A stretch of 60,163 nucleotides of DNA from Treponema sp. Lineage in GTDB: Bacteria; Spirochaetota; Spirochaetia; Treponematales; Treponemataceae. The position numbers and the translations under genes were made by a program. Positions 1-9,085 of this stretch are shown piece after piece. Location of the stretch: the NCBI RefSeq assembly GCF_024696245.1, contig NZ_JAILGZ010000162.1, forward strand, positions 1 through 60,163, read 5' to 3'. How positions within the stretch are numbered: position 1 is the first letter of the stretch; each line of letters opens with the position of its first letter. The notes beneath the pieces were generated by a model that did no database searches, was not told the origin of the DNA, and worked only from the letters and a program-made list of their open reading frames with translations.

Positions 1-1031
1 TCATAGGTGATTCCCTTGGAAGTAATGGCACCCCAGTAATTTACATCAGACACACCACGATAATTCTGACCATAAGCAAAAGTTCCGGCGGTAGCTATAG
101 TAGGATTTTTAAGTTCAACACCGGCAAGAGTTACGCTTAAATCAGGCTCTTCATCTTTTTTAAGAGGCTTTCTTCTTGGTGAAGGTTTTGCAAAGGAAAT
201 AATTTTTGAATCAAACACAGGTCCATCTTTACAAACTCTTTTTTTACCTAAAGTAGTATCGATTGTACAGCCAAGACAGGCACCAAGACCACAAAGCATT
301 CTGTGTTCCATACTTATATAACACTGAATACCAAGTTCATCAGCTATGGATTTAACATAAGCAAGGGCCGGAGTAGGACCGCAGGCATAAATTAATTTAT
401 ATCCGGCTTTTTCTACAGCTTCTTTGGTAAAGGCAACGGAAAGCATCCCCTTTATACCGGCACTGCCGTCATCAGTGGTAATAACAAGATTTGCAGGTTT
501 TACGTGCTCAAGACCATAGTATCCGCTTTTAAAACAGGCATAAAAGTCATAAGAGCCGTCTGGTAAAGAAGAGGCAAGGTTTGCAACAGGAGCAACACCA
601 ATTCCTCCACCAATGATACAGATTTCGTTTTTACTTAAATCAACATCTTTTGCTTCCGGCCAGGGAGTCCCAAGAGGGCCGATAACCTTTATTTTTTCTC
701 CGGCTTCAAGATGACAAAGTTCCTGAGTTCCCCTTCCTTTTTCCATTATCATAAACTGAACTGTAAATTCACTTTTACCTGTAGTTTTATTTATCTTTTC
801 TTCACAACGATAAACGCTTATAGGCCTGTTATACTGAACATCTGATTTCTGACCCTTTATAAGATAGAACTGTCCCGGTTTAGGGCCTACCTGATTTTCA
901 TGCTGCTGTACAATAGTGGTCTGTAAAAAATAAATGTTAGGCTGACCTTTGATTCCATAACATTTTTCTACAGAAGTTTCACCGTAAAATAAAATACCCC
1001 TGCCCTGTTCATCAATTTCTGCTAAATCCAA
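1..1031 (-). CDS. pyrK-pyrD: PyrK-PyrD fusion: dihydroorotate dehydrogenase with electron-transfer domain (partial)
   Basis: The C-terminus runs off the left edge; 343 codons are visible. Residues 30-275 form an FAD/NAD-binding ferredoxin-reductase-like module: an RPISVY flavin motif near 69, a GGGIGVAP nucleotide motif at 141-148, and a [2Fe-2S] site with Cys247, Cys252, Cys255 and Cys267. This is the PyrK pattern. After a basic linker, from about residue 297, the chain continues as the start of a class 1B PyrD (DLSVTLAGVELKNP, then TAGTFAYG). PyrK and PyrD are normally separate subunits of the pyrimidine pathway enzyme oxidising dihydroorotate with NAD. The start is a TTG at 1029-1031, about 10 bases after a GGAGG; no ATG lies nearby. 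The frame is absent from simple ATG-to-stop lists because no stop lies in the window. Confidence 0.88.
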   Translation of the reverse strand, partial: MDLAEIDEQGRGILFYGETSVEKCYGIKGQPNIYFLQTTIVQQHENQVGPKPGQFYLIKGQKSDVQYNRPISVYRCEEKINKTTGKSEFTVQFMIMEKGRGTQELCHLEAGEKIKVIGPLGTPWPEAKDVDLSKNEICIIGGGIGVAPVANLASSLPDGSYDFYACFKSGYYGLEHVKPANLVITTDDGSAGIKGMLSVAFTKEAVEKAGYKLIYACGPTPALAYVKSIADELGIQCYISMEHRMLCGLGACLGCTIDTTLGKKRVCKDGPVFDSKIISFAKPSPRRKPLKKDEEPDLSVTLAGVELKNPTIATAGTFAYGQNYRGVSDVNYWGAITSKGITY

Positions 1032-1141
1032 TTTAAATAAACCTCCACAGTCTGATAGCGTTTGCTAACTAAAGTTAATCAAAGCTAACTATATCAGAAA
1101 AAGGCCTGACTATGGAATACTTTTAAGGGTTGAATTTTTAT

Positions 1142-1363
1142 TTATTTATTCTGCTTTTCTGCAGCTGCATCGGTCGCTTCTTTATTCTCACCTTCAGGTG
1201 CAGGAGCTGGAGCTGGAGCTGCTTTTGCCTTTGGAAGACGGGGCTTTTTCTTATACTTTATTACATAATTTGCAAGGGAAATAAAAACAATCATGAGGAT
1301 AAGGATAAAAATTACATGCCAGTCCCTTAAGACTTTTAATCCAATTCCAATTGCTTCACCCAT
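1142..1363 (-). CDS. Small single-pass membrane protein, unknown function
   Basis: I do not recognise this 73-residue protein. It has one strongly hydrophobic segment (about residues 15-38), then a basic stretch and an Ala/Pro-rich, charged tail. The tail is presumably cytoplasmic by the positive-inside rule. I chose the ATG at 1361-1363 because an AGGAG lies 7-8 bases upstream. The longer frame starting at 1396 would begin inside the pnp terminator. It lies between pnp and the pyrKD fusion, 110 bp upstream of the latter, with no clear terminator between, so the two may be co-transcribed. The Pro/Ala tail could be a flexible linker. No function is claimed. Confidence 0.6.
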   Translation of the reverse strand: MGEAIGIGLKVLRDWHVIFILILMIVFISLANYVIKYKKKPRLPKAKAAPAPAPAPEGENKEATDAAAEKQNK

Positions 1364-1375
1364 AAATATTCTCCT

Positions 1376-1425
1376 GCAAAAAAAATAAGGCTCCATGAAA
1401 ATCTAAAAGAAACCTTCATGGAGCC
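1376..1425 (-). terminator. Intrinsic terminator of pnp
   Basis: An 11-bp perfect stem (GGCTCCATGAA at 1389-1399 with TTCATGGAGCC at 1415-1425) starts 14 bases beyond the pnp stop. On the minus strand it is followed by a T-rich run at 1376-1388. The other side is also T-rich, so it could act in both directions. Confidence 0.85.
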
Positions 1426-1439
1426 TTTATTTATTTATC

Positions 1440-3536
1440 TTACTTTGACTGTTCTTCTACAGCATCAATGTAAGAAAGGTTAAGACGGCCCATCTTGTCA
1501 ACTTCAAGAAGTTTAACAGGAACGCTCTGACCTTCCTTAAGTACGTCAGTTACTTTTTCTACACGCTGACGGCTGAGCTTTGAAATATGACAGAGACCTT
1601 CTTTTCCTGGAAGAATCTCAATGAATGCTCCAAAGTCCATGATGCGCTTTACAGTTCCCTGGTAAATTGTTCCAACTTCTGGATCTTCACAAATACCCTT
1701 GATTGCTTTTTTAGCTGCATCAGTAGCATTACCAGTCTTACCGTAAATTGTTACAGTACCATCATCTTCAGTATTGATTGTTACACCATACTGCTGGCAG
1801 AGAGCCTTAACATTCTTTCCGCCTGGTCCAATAAGGGCACCAATCTTATCAACAGCAATTTTCATTGTGTCAATTTTTGGTGCATAAGGACTGATTGGCT
1901 GTGGCTTGTTAATGCATTTTTCCATGATGCCAAGGATATGTTCACGACCACGCTTTGCCTGAGCAAGAGCCTTGCGCATAATATCCATAGAAACACCGGC
2001 AATTTTAATATCCATCTGGAATCCGGTAATACCGTCATGTGTTCCGGCTACCTTAAAGTCCATGTCTCCAAGGTGATCTTCTTCTCCAAGAATATCAGAA
2101 AGGATTGCATACTTCTTGTACTGAGGTCCGTCTGTAATAAGACCCATGGCAATACCGGCAACCATCTTCTTTAATGGAACACCAGCTGCAAGAAGGGAAA
2201 GACAGCCACCACAAGTAGAAGCCTGTGAAGAAGAACCGTTTGATTCCATGATTTCTGATACAACACGAATTGTATAAGGGAATTCTGCACGGCTAGGAAT
2301 CATTGGAGCAAGTGAACGGCGGGCAAGATTTCCGTGACCGATTTCACGGCGGCCAGTTGTAAGCTTACCAACTTCACCTACTGAATATGGAGGGAAGTTA
2401 TAGTGAAGGATAAAGTTTTCACTTCTGTCTCCTTCAATATCATCATATACCTGTTCATCCATTGCTGTACCAAGAGTTGTAACAGCAAGAGACTGAGTTT
2501 CACCACGGGTAAAGAGTGCTGATCCATGTGGACGTGGAAGAACGTTAACTTCACATGTAATAGGACGAATATCTTCTGTTCCACGACCGTCAATACGAAG
2601 ACCCTTTTCAAGAATGCTTGAACGAAGAAGGTCGTACTGCATGTCGTCAAAAAGTGTACCGAAAAGCTTAGCCTGTACAGGATCTTCAAGCTGTTCAGCG
2701 TATTTTTCTGCAATCTGGTTCTTTACAGCCTTAACTGCTTCACCACGAGCCTGCTTTCCTTTAAGGAAGCATGCTGTCTGCATAAGTGGAAGAGCTTCTG
2801 CCTTAATTGCATCAGCATTTGCAAGTTCAACATTAAGAGGTGCAAGTGGAAGCTTTTCTTTTCCGGCAAGCTTAACAAGTTCTTCCTGAAGAAGACACAT
2901 ATCTGTAATAAAGCCCTGAGCCTTTTCAAGAGCACCAAGCATTACTTCTTCAGAAACTTCGTTAGCACCACCTTCTACCATTGTAAAGCCGTCTTTTGTT
3001 CCGGCAACAACGATTTCAAGCTGAACTTTTTCCATCTGTTCATATGTAGGATTGATTACATATTCACCATCAATATATCCAACACGACATCCTGCAACAG
3101 GACCGTGGAAAGGAATGTCCGAAATAGAAACTGCAGCAGATGCAGCAATAACTGCAAGAATATCAGGTGGATTTACACCATCAACTGAAACACAAGTTGG
3201 TACAATCTGAATTTCACGACCAAAAGCTGTTTCAAAAAGAGGACGCATAGGACGGTCAATAAGGCGGCTTACAAGAATTTCCTTATCCTTTGGACGTCCT
3301 TCTCTCTTAACAAATCCTCCAGGGATTTTTCCGGCAGCATAGAATTTTTCGTTGTATTCTACTGTTACTGGAACAAAGTCAAGGCCTTCCTTAACTTCAC
3401 TTGATGCACAAACTGTAGCAATTACTGATGTTCCGCCAATCTGAGCATAAACACATCCGTTTGCCTGTTTTCCGATTTTACCAGTCTCAAGAATGAGTTC
3501 CTGGTCTCCGATCTTACGGGTTACTCTCTGTACCAT
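1440..3536 (-). CDS. pnp: Polyribonucleotide nucleotidyltransferase (PNPase)
   Basis: 698 residues, the normal length. It degrades RNA 3' to 5' with phosphate and is the core exonuclease of bacterial mRNA turnover. The order is standard: first RNase PH-like domain (IDRPMRPLF at about 90-100), helical linker, second RNase PH-like domain (LRIDGRGTEDIRP; SNGSSSQASTCGG active-site region), KH domain with GPGGKNVK, and C-terminal S1 domain (DFGAFIEILPGKEGLCHIS). The ATG at 3534-3536 follows TAAGGAA at proper distance and matches the family N-terminus (MVQRVTRKIG); an upstream in-frame ATG would add 15 unconserved residues. It sits 188 bases after rpsO, separated by a terminator. The leader holds a small TTCCG/CGGAA stem, of interest because pnp leaders are often autoregulated. 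Confidence 0.97.
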   Translation of the reverse strand: MVQRVTRKIGDQELILETGKIGKQANGCVYAQIGGTSVIATVCASSEVKEGLDFVPVTVEYNEKFYAAGKIPGGFVKREGRPKDKEILVSRLIDRPMRPLFETAFGREIQIVPTCVSVDGVNPPDILAVIAASAAVSISDIPFHGPVAGCRVGYIDGEYVINPTYEQMEKVQLEIVVAGTKDGFTMVEGGANEVSEEVMLGALEKAQGFITDMCLLQEELVKLAGKEKLPLAPLNVELANADAIKAEALPLMQTACFLKGKQARGEAVKAVKNQIAEKYAEQLEDPVQAKLFGTLFDDMQYDLLRSSILEKGLRIDGRGTEDIRPITCEVNVLPRPHGSALFTRGETQSLAVTTLGTAMDEQVYDDIEGDRSENFILHYNFPPYSVGEVGKLTTGRREIGHGNLARRSLAPMIPSRAEFPYTIRVVSEIMESNGSSSQASTCGGCLSLLAAGVPLKKMVAGIAMGLITDGPQYKKYAILSDILGEEDHLGDMDFKVAGTHDGITGFQMDIKIAGVSMDIMRKALAQAKRGREHILGIMEKCINKPQPISPYAPKIDTMKIAVDKIGALIGPGGKNVKALCQQYGVTINTEDDGTVTIYGKTGNATDAAKKAIKGICEDPEVGTIYQGTVKRIMDFGAFIEILPGKEGLCHISKLSRQRVEKVTDVLKEGQSVPVKLLEVDKMGRLNLSYIDAVEEQSK

Positions 3537-3669
3537 AAAATTTTCCTTAATTCTTTTTTGTTCTTTTTTTTTCTGCAGCACTCAGATTACCTAAATCACT
3601 GCAAGGTATATTCCGTTTGAACAGCCGGAATCACCGTTTTTCTTCAGTATGGAAGCAAAATCACAGAAA

Positions 3670-3712
3670 CTAAAAAGGCGGCACGATTAAAACCTAATCA
3701 TAATGCCGCCTT
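3670..3712 (-). terminator. Intrinsic terminator of rpsO
   Basis: A 9-bp perfect stem (AAGGCGGCA at 3675-3683 with TGCCGCCTT at 3704-3712) has a run of T on its minus-strand 3' side. It lies 12 bases beyond rpsO and separates the nusA-infB-rpsO operon from pnp. Confidence 0.88.
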
Positions 3713-3723
3713 CTCTTGAGAAT

Positions 3724-3993
3724 TTACTTACGGATACCAAGTTCCTTAATAAGAGCTCTGTAACCTTCAAGGTTTGTACGCTGGAAATACTTAAGAAGCT
3801 TTCTGCGTGCACCAACTACCTTAAGAAGACCACGTGATGCGCTTGTATCCTTAGGGAATGCCTTGCAGTGCTCTGTGAGCTGCTTGATACGTTCAGTCAT
3901 AAGTGCAATCTGAACTTTTGTGTTTCCGGTGTCATTTGCATTTGCACCGAATTTGCTTACGATTGAAGCAGATGTTTCTTTTGTAAGTGCCAT
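3724..3993 (-). CDS. rpsO: 30S ribosomal protein S15
   Basis: 89 residues, the usual S15 length, with family features: TGNTKVQIALMTERI, a TEHCKAFPKD helix-turn segment, RGLLKVVGARRKLLKY, and a C-terminal IKELGIRK. S15 is a primary 16S rRNA-binding protein. The ATG is preceded by AGGAG at 8 bases. It is the last gene of the rimP-nusA-infB-rbfA-truB/ribF operon, 45 bases after the TruB-RibF fusion, and is followed by a strong terminator. Confidence 0.97.
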   Translation of the reverse strand: MALTKETSASIVSKFGANANDTGNTKVQIALMTERIKQLTEHCKAFPKDTSASRGLLKVVGARRKLLKYFQRTNLEGYRALIKELGIRK

Positions 3994-4038
3994 AACTTAC
4001 TCCTTTAATATAAATTACCATGTTACCTAGCTTTTTCT

Positions 4039-5925
4039 TCACAAAGTAACATTAGGTTTGTAAACAAACTTTATCTCTGTAAGACGCCTTGCAGTGTCCA
4101 GTGTAGGTAAAAGAACTTCTACCCTTGTACCGGTAACAAAAAGACTTGTATGGAGAATGTTTTCTCCAAGACCGGCAACTACATCATAAGTACCGTTCTG
4201 TGGAAGAAGCTGACCGCTTTTTACATCAGAAGCAAACCATTCCATCATAGGATCAGAAGATTTTCTCTCTGACAAAGTCATTTCCATCTGACTGCAATCC
4301 AGAGTAAAAACTCCGGCAAGCATTTTCTGAACAGAAGCAAAATCACCTTTTTTAACAGCCTGCCTTATTAAGGAAGAACTGATACTCTGCCCTTCTGCAC
4401 AAACCTTTTCTACCTTACAGAAAAGAAATCCCAGCTTTTCAGAAAGTTCCTGTAAAGCCTGTGAATCAGTAAGCCCCTTATAGCCGCACCTGAAATCTGA
4501 ACCTTCAGCCATCATTTTCATTCCTGCTGATGTTACCAGTGCAGAGACAAAAGACTCGCCGTCAATTTTACTGAAATCCTCAGAAAAGTCAATGAGCACG
4601 GCAAAATCAAGGCCGGCTTCTTCTACAGAAGCAAGTTTCTGTTTTAAAGTCATTACATCACCTTCGTAATGACCGGTCCTGTTTTTTATCAGATCACCAG
4701 GGCGGGTAAAAGTAACAAGCCCCTTAACAGAACAGGAACTTTCCTTTACCCTGTCAATTAAAGCCCTGTGCCCCCTGTGCATTCCGTCAAAATTACCTAC
4801 AGTCAGGGCAGTTCCCATATTCTTCCAGATTAAAGGAAACTCTCCCCTTACCAGTTCTTCCCAGGTAAAGACCTTAAGCTTTTTTTTCTGTTTAGGAACA
4901 ACAAATCCATAAAAAAGCCTGTGTTCAGGATTAAGCCTTATCATCCCTGCAAAAGTTTTATCTGAATAAAATACAGCTATTTCCTTATCTTTAATCGTAC
5001 AGGGAGCTTCGTTAACGCCGGTAGTTATTCTGTTAAACATACTTCCGGATAAAGGCCTTCCGTTAAGATAAGATTTTTCTGCATCCTTTTTAAGTTCACT
5101 TATTTCAAAGCCGCAGGTCTGGGCAAGTTCAGGAGTAAAATCCAGAAAATGACTTCTTATGTCCGTAAATACAGATTCAGGAGTAAGGCGTCTTCCTGTA
5201 TTTAAGCCTGAAAATTCCTTAGCATTATTTATACCATATTCAATAGTAAAGTCTTTAAAGGAAGAATAGCAGGAGGCATCTTTAAGTAAAAATGGTCCAA
5301 CCTGGGTACGTCTTAAAGCACAAAGGTAAGCACAGCTGCCTGCTGCCTTAGCCATATCCCTTGCAAGTGCCCTGATATAGGTACCCTTTGAACAGGTAAT
5401 TTCAAGAAGGGCATAGGAAAGTCCGTCATCACCTGCTTCCTTAAAATCAAGAAGCTGATTTTTATATATAAAGACCTGGCGGCTTTCAAGCTTAACCTGA
5501 CCACCACTGCGGATAATGTCACTGGCTCTTTTACCACCTGAATGAAGGGCTGAATAAACAGGCGGAACCTGAAGCTGAACTCCTGTAAACTGGGGTATAA
5601 TTTTTTCAAAATCTTCCCGGCTTACAGCAGGAGCTGTTTTTATAATCTGTCCTGAAGGATCAAGAGTATCTGTTTCTTTTCCTAAACAAACTACAGCCTG
5701 ATATGTTTTTGTAAATCCTGTTATATGAGGTACAAGGTGGGTAAGATGTCCGCTAAGGACAACAAGAAGTCCTTCTGCAAAAGAATCCAGCGTTCCTGTA
5801 TGACCGATTTTGTCAGTATTCAGGGCGTGCTTTATATCCCATAGTGAAGAAAAGCTGGTAATACCGGGAGTCTTTGCATAAAGAAGAATCCCGTCCCTTA
5901 CAGAAGTCCTTTTATTTTTTTTCAT
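4039..5925 (-). CDS. truB-ribF: TruB-RibF fusion: tRNA pseudouridine-55 synthase plus FAD synthetase-like domain
   Basis: A single 628-residue frame. Residues 10-345 are TruB: GHTGTLDSFAEG with catalytic Asp47, KTYQAVVCLG, VPPVYSALHSGGKRA, and GTYIRALARD at 181-190. Residues 370-540 are the nucleotidyltransferase half of RibF: GNFDGMHRGH at 377-386 with its H-x-G-H signature, DFRCGYKG at 477-484, and SISSSLIRQAVKKGD at 514-528. The last 90 residues take the place of the riboflavin kinase domain but lack its GxPTAN-type motif, so kinase activity is doubtful. The two activities (tRNA modification and FMN adenylylation) are unrelated, but truB and ribF are neighbours in many bacteria, including T. 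pallidum as I recall. The frame is open throughout, so this is a true gene fusion in this sequence. Confidence 0.92.
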   Translation of the reverse strand: MKKNKRTSVRDGILLYAKTPGITSFSSLWDIKHALNTDKIGHTGTLDSFAEGLLVVLSGHLTHLVPHITGFTKTYQAVVCLGKETDTLDPSGQIIKTAPAVSREDFEKIIPQFTGVQLQVPPVYSALHSGGKRASDIIRSGGQVKLESRQVFIYKNQLLDFKEAGDDGLSYALLEITCSKGTYIRALARDMAKAAGSCAYLCALRRTQVGPFLLKDASCYSSFKDFTIEYGINNAKEFSGLNTGRRLTPESVFTDIRSHFLDFTPELAQTCGFEISELKKDAEKSYLNGRPLSGSMFNRITTGVNEAPCTIKDKEIAVFYSDKTFAGMIRLNPEHRLFYGFVVPKQKKKLKVFTWEELVRGEFPLIWKNMGTALTVGNFDGMHRGHRALIDRVKESSCSVKGLVTFTRPGDLIKNRTGHYEGDVMTLKQKLASVEEAGLDFAVLIDFSEDFSKIDGESFVSALVTSAGMKMMAEGSDFRCGYKGLTDSQALQELSEKLGFLFCKVEKVCAEGQSISSSLIRQAVKKGDFASVQKMLAGVFTLDCSQMEMTLSERKSSDPMMEWFASDVKSGQLLPQNGTYDVVAGLGENILHTSLFVTGTRVEVLLPTLDTARRLTEIKFVYKPNVTL

Positions 5926-5935
5926 TTATTTTAAT

Positions 5936-6346
5936 TTACTCTTTATCGTCTGAATCTTCGTTTTCGTTTTCATCTGCCTGAGATTCACGGGCTTTTGATT
6001 CAGCTTCAAGGGCATTAAGCTTCTGAACCATTTTATAGCCTTCCTTCATGCTGAAATCTGCTACGAAAGTAAGACGTGGAAAACGGAAAACAGAAAGTTT
6101 TTTTGCTATTGAACACTGAATAAAACCAGCTGCACTCTGAAGTCCGGCAACACCTCTTTTTACAGAGGCATCGTCCATAAATGATGATACAAATACTTTT
6201 GCATAGGCAAGGTCGCCTGCTACTTCTACTCTGTCAATGGAAAGGAATTCACTTACGCGGGGATCCTTAATCTCATGACGGAGGAGCATAAGTGAAATTT
6301 CCTGTCTGAGCTGTTCACCCAGACGTAACAATCTGTACTGTCCCAT
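5936..6346 (-). CDS. rbfA: 30S ribosome-binding factor A
   Basis: 136 residues with the RbfA fold signature: YRLLRLGEQLRQEISLMLLRHEIKDPRVSE at the N-terminus (cited in part), VEVAGDLAYAKVFVS, and FRFPRLTFVADFSMKEGYKM near the end. It is a KH-type protein that assists late 16S rRNA maturation of the small subunit. The first base follows the infB stop directly, so translation is probably coupled. The C-terminus is an acidic tail rich in Glu and Asp. The next gene, the TruB-RibF fusion, begins 10 bases downstream. Confidence 0.93.
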   Translation of the reverse strand: MGQYRLLRLGEQLRQEISLMLLRHEIKDPRVSEFLSIDRVEVAGDLAYAKVFVSSFMDDASVKRGVAGLQSAAGFIQCSIAKKLSVFRFPRLTFVADFSMKEGYKMVQKLNALEAESKARESQADENENEDSDDKE

Positions 6347-9076
6347 TTAGTTTTCCTGACTTTCTGAAGCAGCCTGTTTCTTTTCTGCTTCTGCCTGCTC
6401 TTCTGCAAGAGTCTGGCCAAGCTTACGTTTAACTTCAATATATTCAAAGGCTTCGATTGTATCGCCAACCTGAATATCCTGCCAGTTTTCAATACCAAGA
6501 CCACACTCAAAGCCTTCACGAACTTCTTTTGCATCATCCTTGAAACGCTTGAGGGAAGAAACCTTAGCTGCAGAACAAACTACTACACCATCACGGATAA
6601 CATTTACGAAGCTTGATCTCTTAACAATACCGTCGCGAACCATACATCCTGCAATAAGTCCAACCTTTGGAACCTTGAATGTATTAAGAACTTCGATAGT
6701 ACCTGTAACTTCTTCTTTTGTATCCGGCTGAAGCATACCTTCCATAGCCTGCTGAATCTCTTCAACACACTTGTAGATAATATTGTATTTGCGGATTTCT
6801 ACCTTTTCCTGTTCAGCAAGAGCCTTGGCTTTTGGAGTAGGACGTACATTAAATCCGATAATAATTGCATTTGAGTCAGCAGCTGCAAGGGTAACGTCAC
6901 TTTCGTTAATTGCACCTGCGCTTGAATGAATTACAGAAAGGCGGATTTCTTTAGTAGAAAGTTTTTCAAGGGAAGATTTAAGTGCTTCTGCAGAACCCTG
7001 AAGGTCAGCCTTAATAATAACCTTGAATTCCTTAACTTCACTGGCTTCGATTGTAGAGTAAAGATTATCAAGAGTAACTTTCTTAACAGCCTTTGCATCT
7101 TCAAAGCGCTTAAGTTCCTGACGTTTAGCTGCAAATGCACGGGCATCCTTTTCGCTTTCTGTTACCTGGAATGGATCGCCGGCATTAGGCATGCTTTCAA
7201 TACCAAGAACTTCAACAGGGGTACAAGGACCTGCTTCTGAAATCTTCTGTCCCTTATCATTAAACATGGCACGTACACGGCCTGAATAAATACCAGCAAC
7301 AAAAGGATCTCCAGTCTTAAGGGTACCACGTTCTACGATAACAGATGCTACAACACCACGACCCTGATCAATGCGGGATTCAATTACCTTACCTTCTGCA
7401 CGACAGTCATACTGTGCCTTAAGTTCAAGCATTTCTGCCTGAATAAGAACTGCATCAAGAAGATCATCAATACCTTCACGCTTAAGGGCAGAAATATTTA
7501 CATACTGAGTATCTCCACCCCAGGCTTCAGGAGTAAGTCCCTGTTCAGAAAGCTGAGTCATAACACGTTCCGGATTAGCATCAGGTTTATCCATCTTGTT
7601 AACGGCAACAATAATAGGAACCTTTGCATCTTTTGCATGGTGAATGGCTTCAAGAGTCTGAGGCATTACACCGTCATCAGCTGCAACTACAAGAATAACG
7701 ATATCTGTAATCTGGGCTCCACGGGCACGCATCATTGTAAATGCTTCATGTCCAGGAGTATCAAGGAAAGTAATGTCTCCCTTAGGAGTAGAAACCCTGT
7801 AAGCACCGATTTTCTGAGTAATACCACCGGCTTCTCCTGCTGCAACGTTTGCATCACGAATAGCATCAAGAGTCTTTGTCTTACCATGGTCTACGTGACC
7901 CATAACAGTAACGATCGGAGGACGTGTACGTTCACCTTCTGCATTACCCTTATCACTTTCAATAACTGTTTCATCGTAAAGACTGATAAGGTGTACCTTA
8001 CAGTTATATTCTTCTGCAAGAATTGTTGCTGTATCAGAATCGATTGACTGGTTGATTGTTACCATCATACCCATCGACATGAGCTTACCGATGATTTCTC
8101 CAGCCTTAAGGTTCATCTTGCGGGCAAGGTCAGAAACAGAAATTGTTTCCATAATATCGATTGTTGAAGGTACTACATTTGCAGGAGTAGCTTCCTTCTT
8201 TTTCTTGTAAAGTTCTTCCTCGTCGAAGAATTCTTCTTTATCCTTGCGCTGTGAATAATCCTGCTTCTTTCCCTTAAACTGTTTCTTAGCAGGAGTTTTG
8301 CCCTGTGGAATTGCTGAAGGAGCTGAAAATCCGCCGCCACCAAAAGAAGGACGGTTTCCTCCAAATCCACCCTGGCGGTTTCCGTTGTTATTGAATCCGC
8401 CCGGACGGTTATTGTTAAATCCACCCTGGCGATTTCCGTTGTTATTGAATCCGCCCTGACGGTTATTGTTAAATCCACCCTGGCGATTTCCATTATTATT
8501 AAATCCGCCCTGACGGTTTCCATTATTATTAAATCCGCCCTGACGATTATTGTTATAGCCGCCGCTGCGTTCACGGTTCTGATAGCCTTCACGGGCCTGA
8601 GCACCTGTAAAGCCTGAACCACGGTTATTTCCGTAATTGTTATTGTAACGGTTGCCATAACCGCCCCTGTTACCGGAACCGCTTAAGTTTCCGGCCCTTA
8701 CATTAGGACGGGTTGTATTAAGTTCAAATGACTGACGCTGTGGTCTGTTCTGCTGAGGACGTTCGTATGAAGAATCTCCCTTACGGTCAGCTGATTTTTC
8801 CTGAGCTGAAGCAGGTTTTACTGCTGCAGGTTTAGCAGTCTGTGCTGACTGCTGTACAGGAGTCTCTGCTGCCTTTTCAGAGGCCGGCTTTTCTTCCGGC
8901 TTAGGGGATGACTCAGCAGGCTTCTTAGTAACGACCCTTACTGCTACTTTTTTCTGTTTATCAGAAGCAGCAGGCTTTCGTTTAACTACGACAACCTTTT
9001 TTTCAGACTGAGTTTCCGGTTTCTTTTCTTTTTTGATTACCACAAATTCTGGCTTTTTTTCTGATTCATCCGCCAT
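6347..9076 (-). CDS. infB: Translation initiation factor IF-2
   Basis: 909 residues. IF-2 is a GTPase that places initiator tRNA on the 30S subunit. The N-terminus is a long Lys/Pro/Ala-rich extension followed by a low-complexity Asn/Gly/Arg/Gln tract (residues 169-242, units like [10 protein letters not shown]). An IF2 N-terminal domain follows ([21 protein letters not shown]). The GTPase domain has G1 GHVDHGKT, G3 DTPGHE and G4 NKMD, and domains II-IV end in the conserved C2 region. The bacterial IF-2 core is complete. nusA is 9 bases upstream and rbfA abuts downstream. The repeat tract is coded by near-identical DNA units and should vary between strains. Confidence 0.96.
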   Translation of the reverse strand: MADESEKKPEFVVIKKEKKPETQSEKKVVVVKRKPAASDKQKKVAVRVVTKKPAESSPKPEEKPASEKAAETPVQQSAQTAKPAAVKPASAQEKSADRKGDSSYERPQQNRPQRQSFELNTTRPNVRAGNLSGSGNRGGYGNRYNNNYGNNRGSGFTGAQAREGYQNRERSGGYNNNRQGGFNNNGNRQGGFNNNGNRQGGFNNNRQGGFNNNGNRQGGFNNNRPGGFNNNGNRQGGFGGNRPSFGGGGFSAPSAIPQGKTPAKKQFKGKKQDYSQRKDKEEFFDEEELYKKKKEATPANVVPSTIDIMETISVSDLARKMNLKAGEIIGKLMSMGMMVTINQSIDSDTATILAEEYNCKVHLISLYDETVIESDKGNAEGERTRPPIVTVMGHVDHGKTKTLDAIRDANVAAGEAGGITQKIGAYRVSTPKGDITFLDTPGHEAFTMMRARGAQITDIVILVVAADDGVMPQTLEAIHHAKDAKVPIIVAVNKMDKPDANPERVMTQLSEQGLTPEAWGGDTQYVNISALKREGIDDLLDAVLIQAEMLELKAQYDCRAEGKVIESRIDQGRGVVASVIVERGTLKTGDPFVAGIYSGRVRAMFNDKGQKISEAGPCTPVEVLGIESMPNAGDPFQVTESEKDARAFAAKRQELKRFEDAKAVKKVTLDNLYSTIEASEVKEFKVIIKADLQGSAEALKSSLEKLSTKEIRLSVIHSSAGAINESDVTLAAADSNAIIIGFNVRPTPKAKALAEQEKVEIRKYNIIYKCVEEIQQAMEGMLQPDTKEEVTGTIEVLNTFKVPKVGLIAGCMVRDGIVKRSSFVNVIRDGVVVCSAAKVSSLKRFKDDAKEVREGFECGLGIENWQDIQVGDTIEAFEYIEVKRKLGQTLAEEQAEAEKKQAASESQEN
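8350..8572 (-). repeat. Minisatellite inside infB coding Asn/Gly/Arg-rich units
   Basis: Imperfect tandem units of 24 and 30 bases encode alternating GGFNNNRQ and [10 protein letters not shown] over residues about 169-242 of IF-2. All units stay in frame because both lengths are multiples of three. Such arrays change copy number by slippage. The opposite-strand and shifted frames through it are shadows. Confidence 0.85.
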
Positions 9077-9085
9077 GTTTCTCTA

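Noticed and set aside
1130-1330. Plus-strand 66-residue frame opposite the small membrane gene
   Set aside because: No ribosome site, Cys/Phe-rich composition typical of antisense of a Lys/Ala-rich gene.
4039-5925. TruB-RibF fusion as a sequencing frameshift artefact
   Set aside because: Both domains read in one frame through a linker of about 25 residues without compensating shifts, and the start and stop fit the operon spacing.
8173-8658. Long shifted frame on the minus strand inside infB
   Set aside because: It is a by-product of the repetitive Asn/Gly codons; IF-2 occupies the region with full domain matches.
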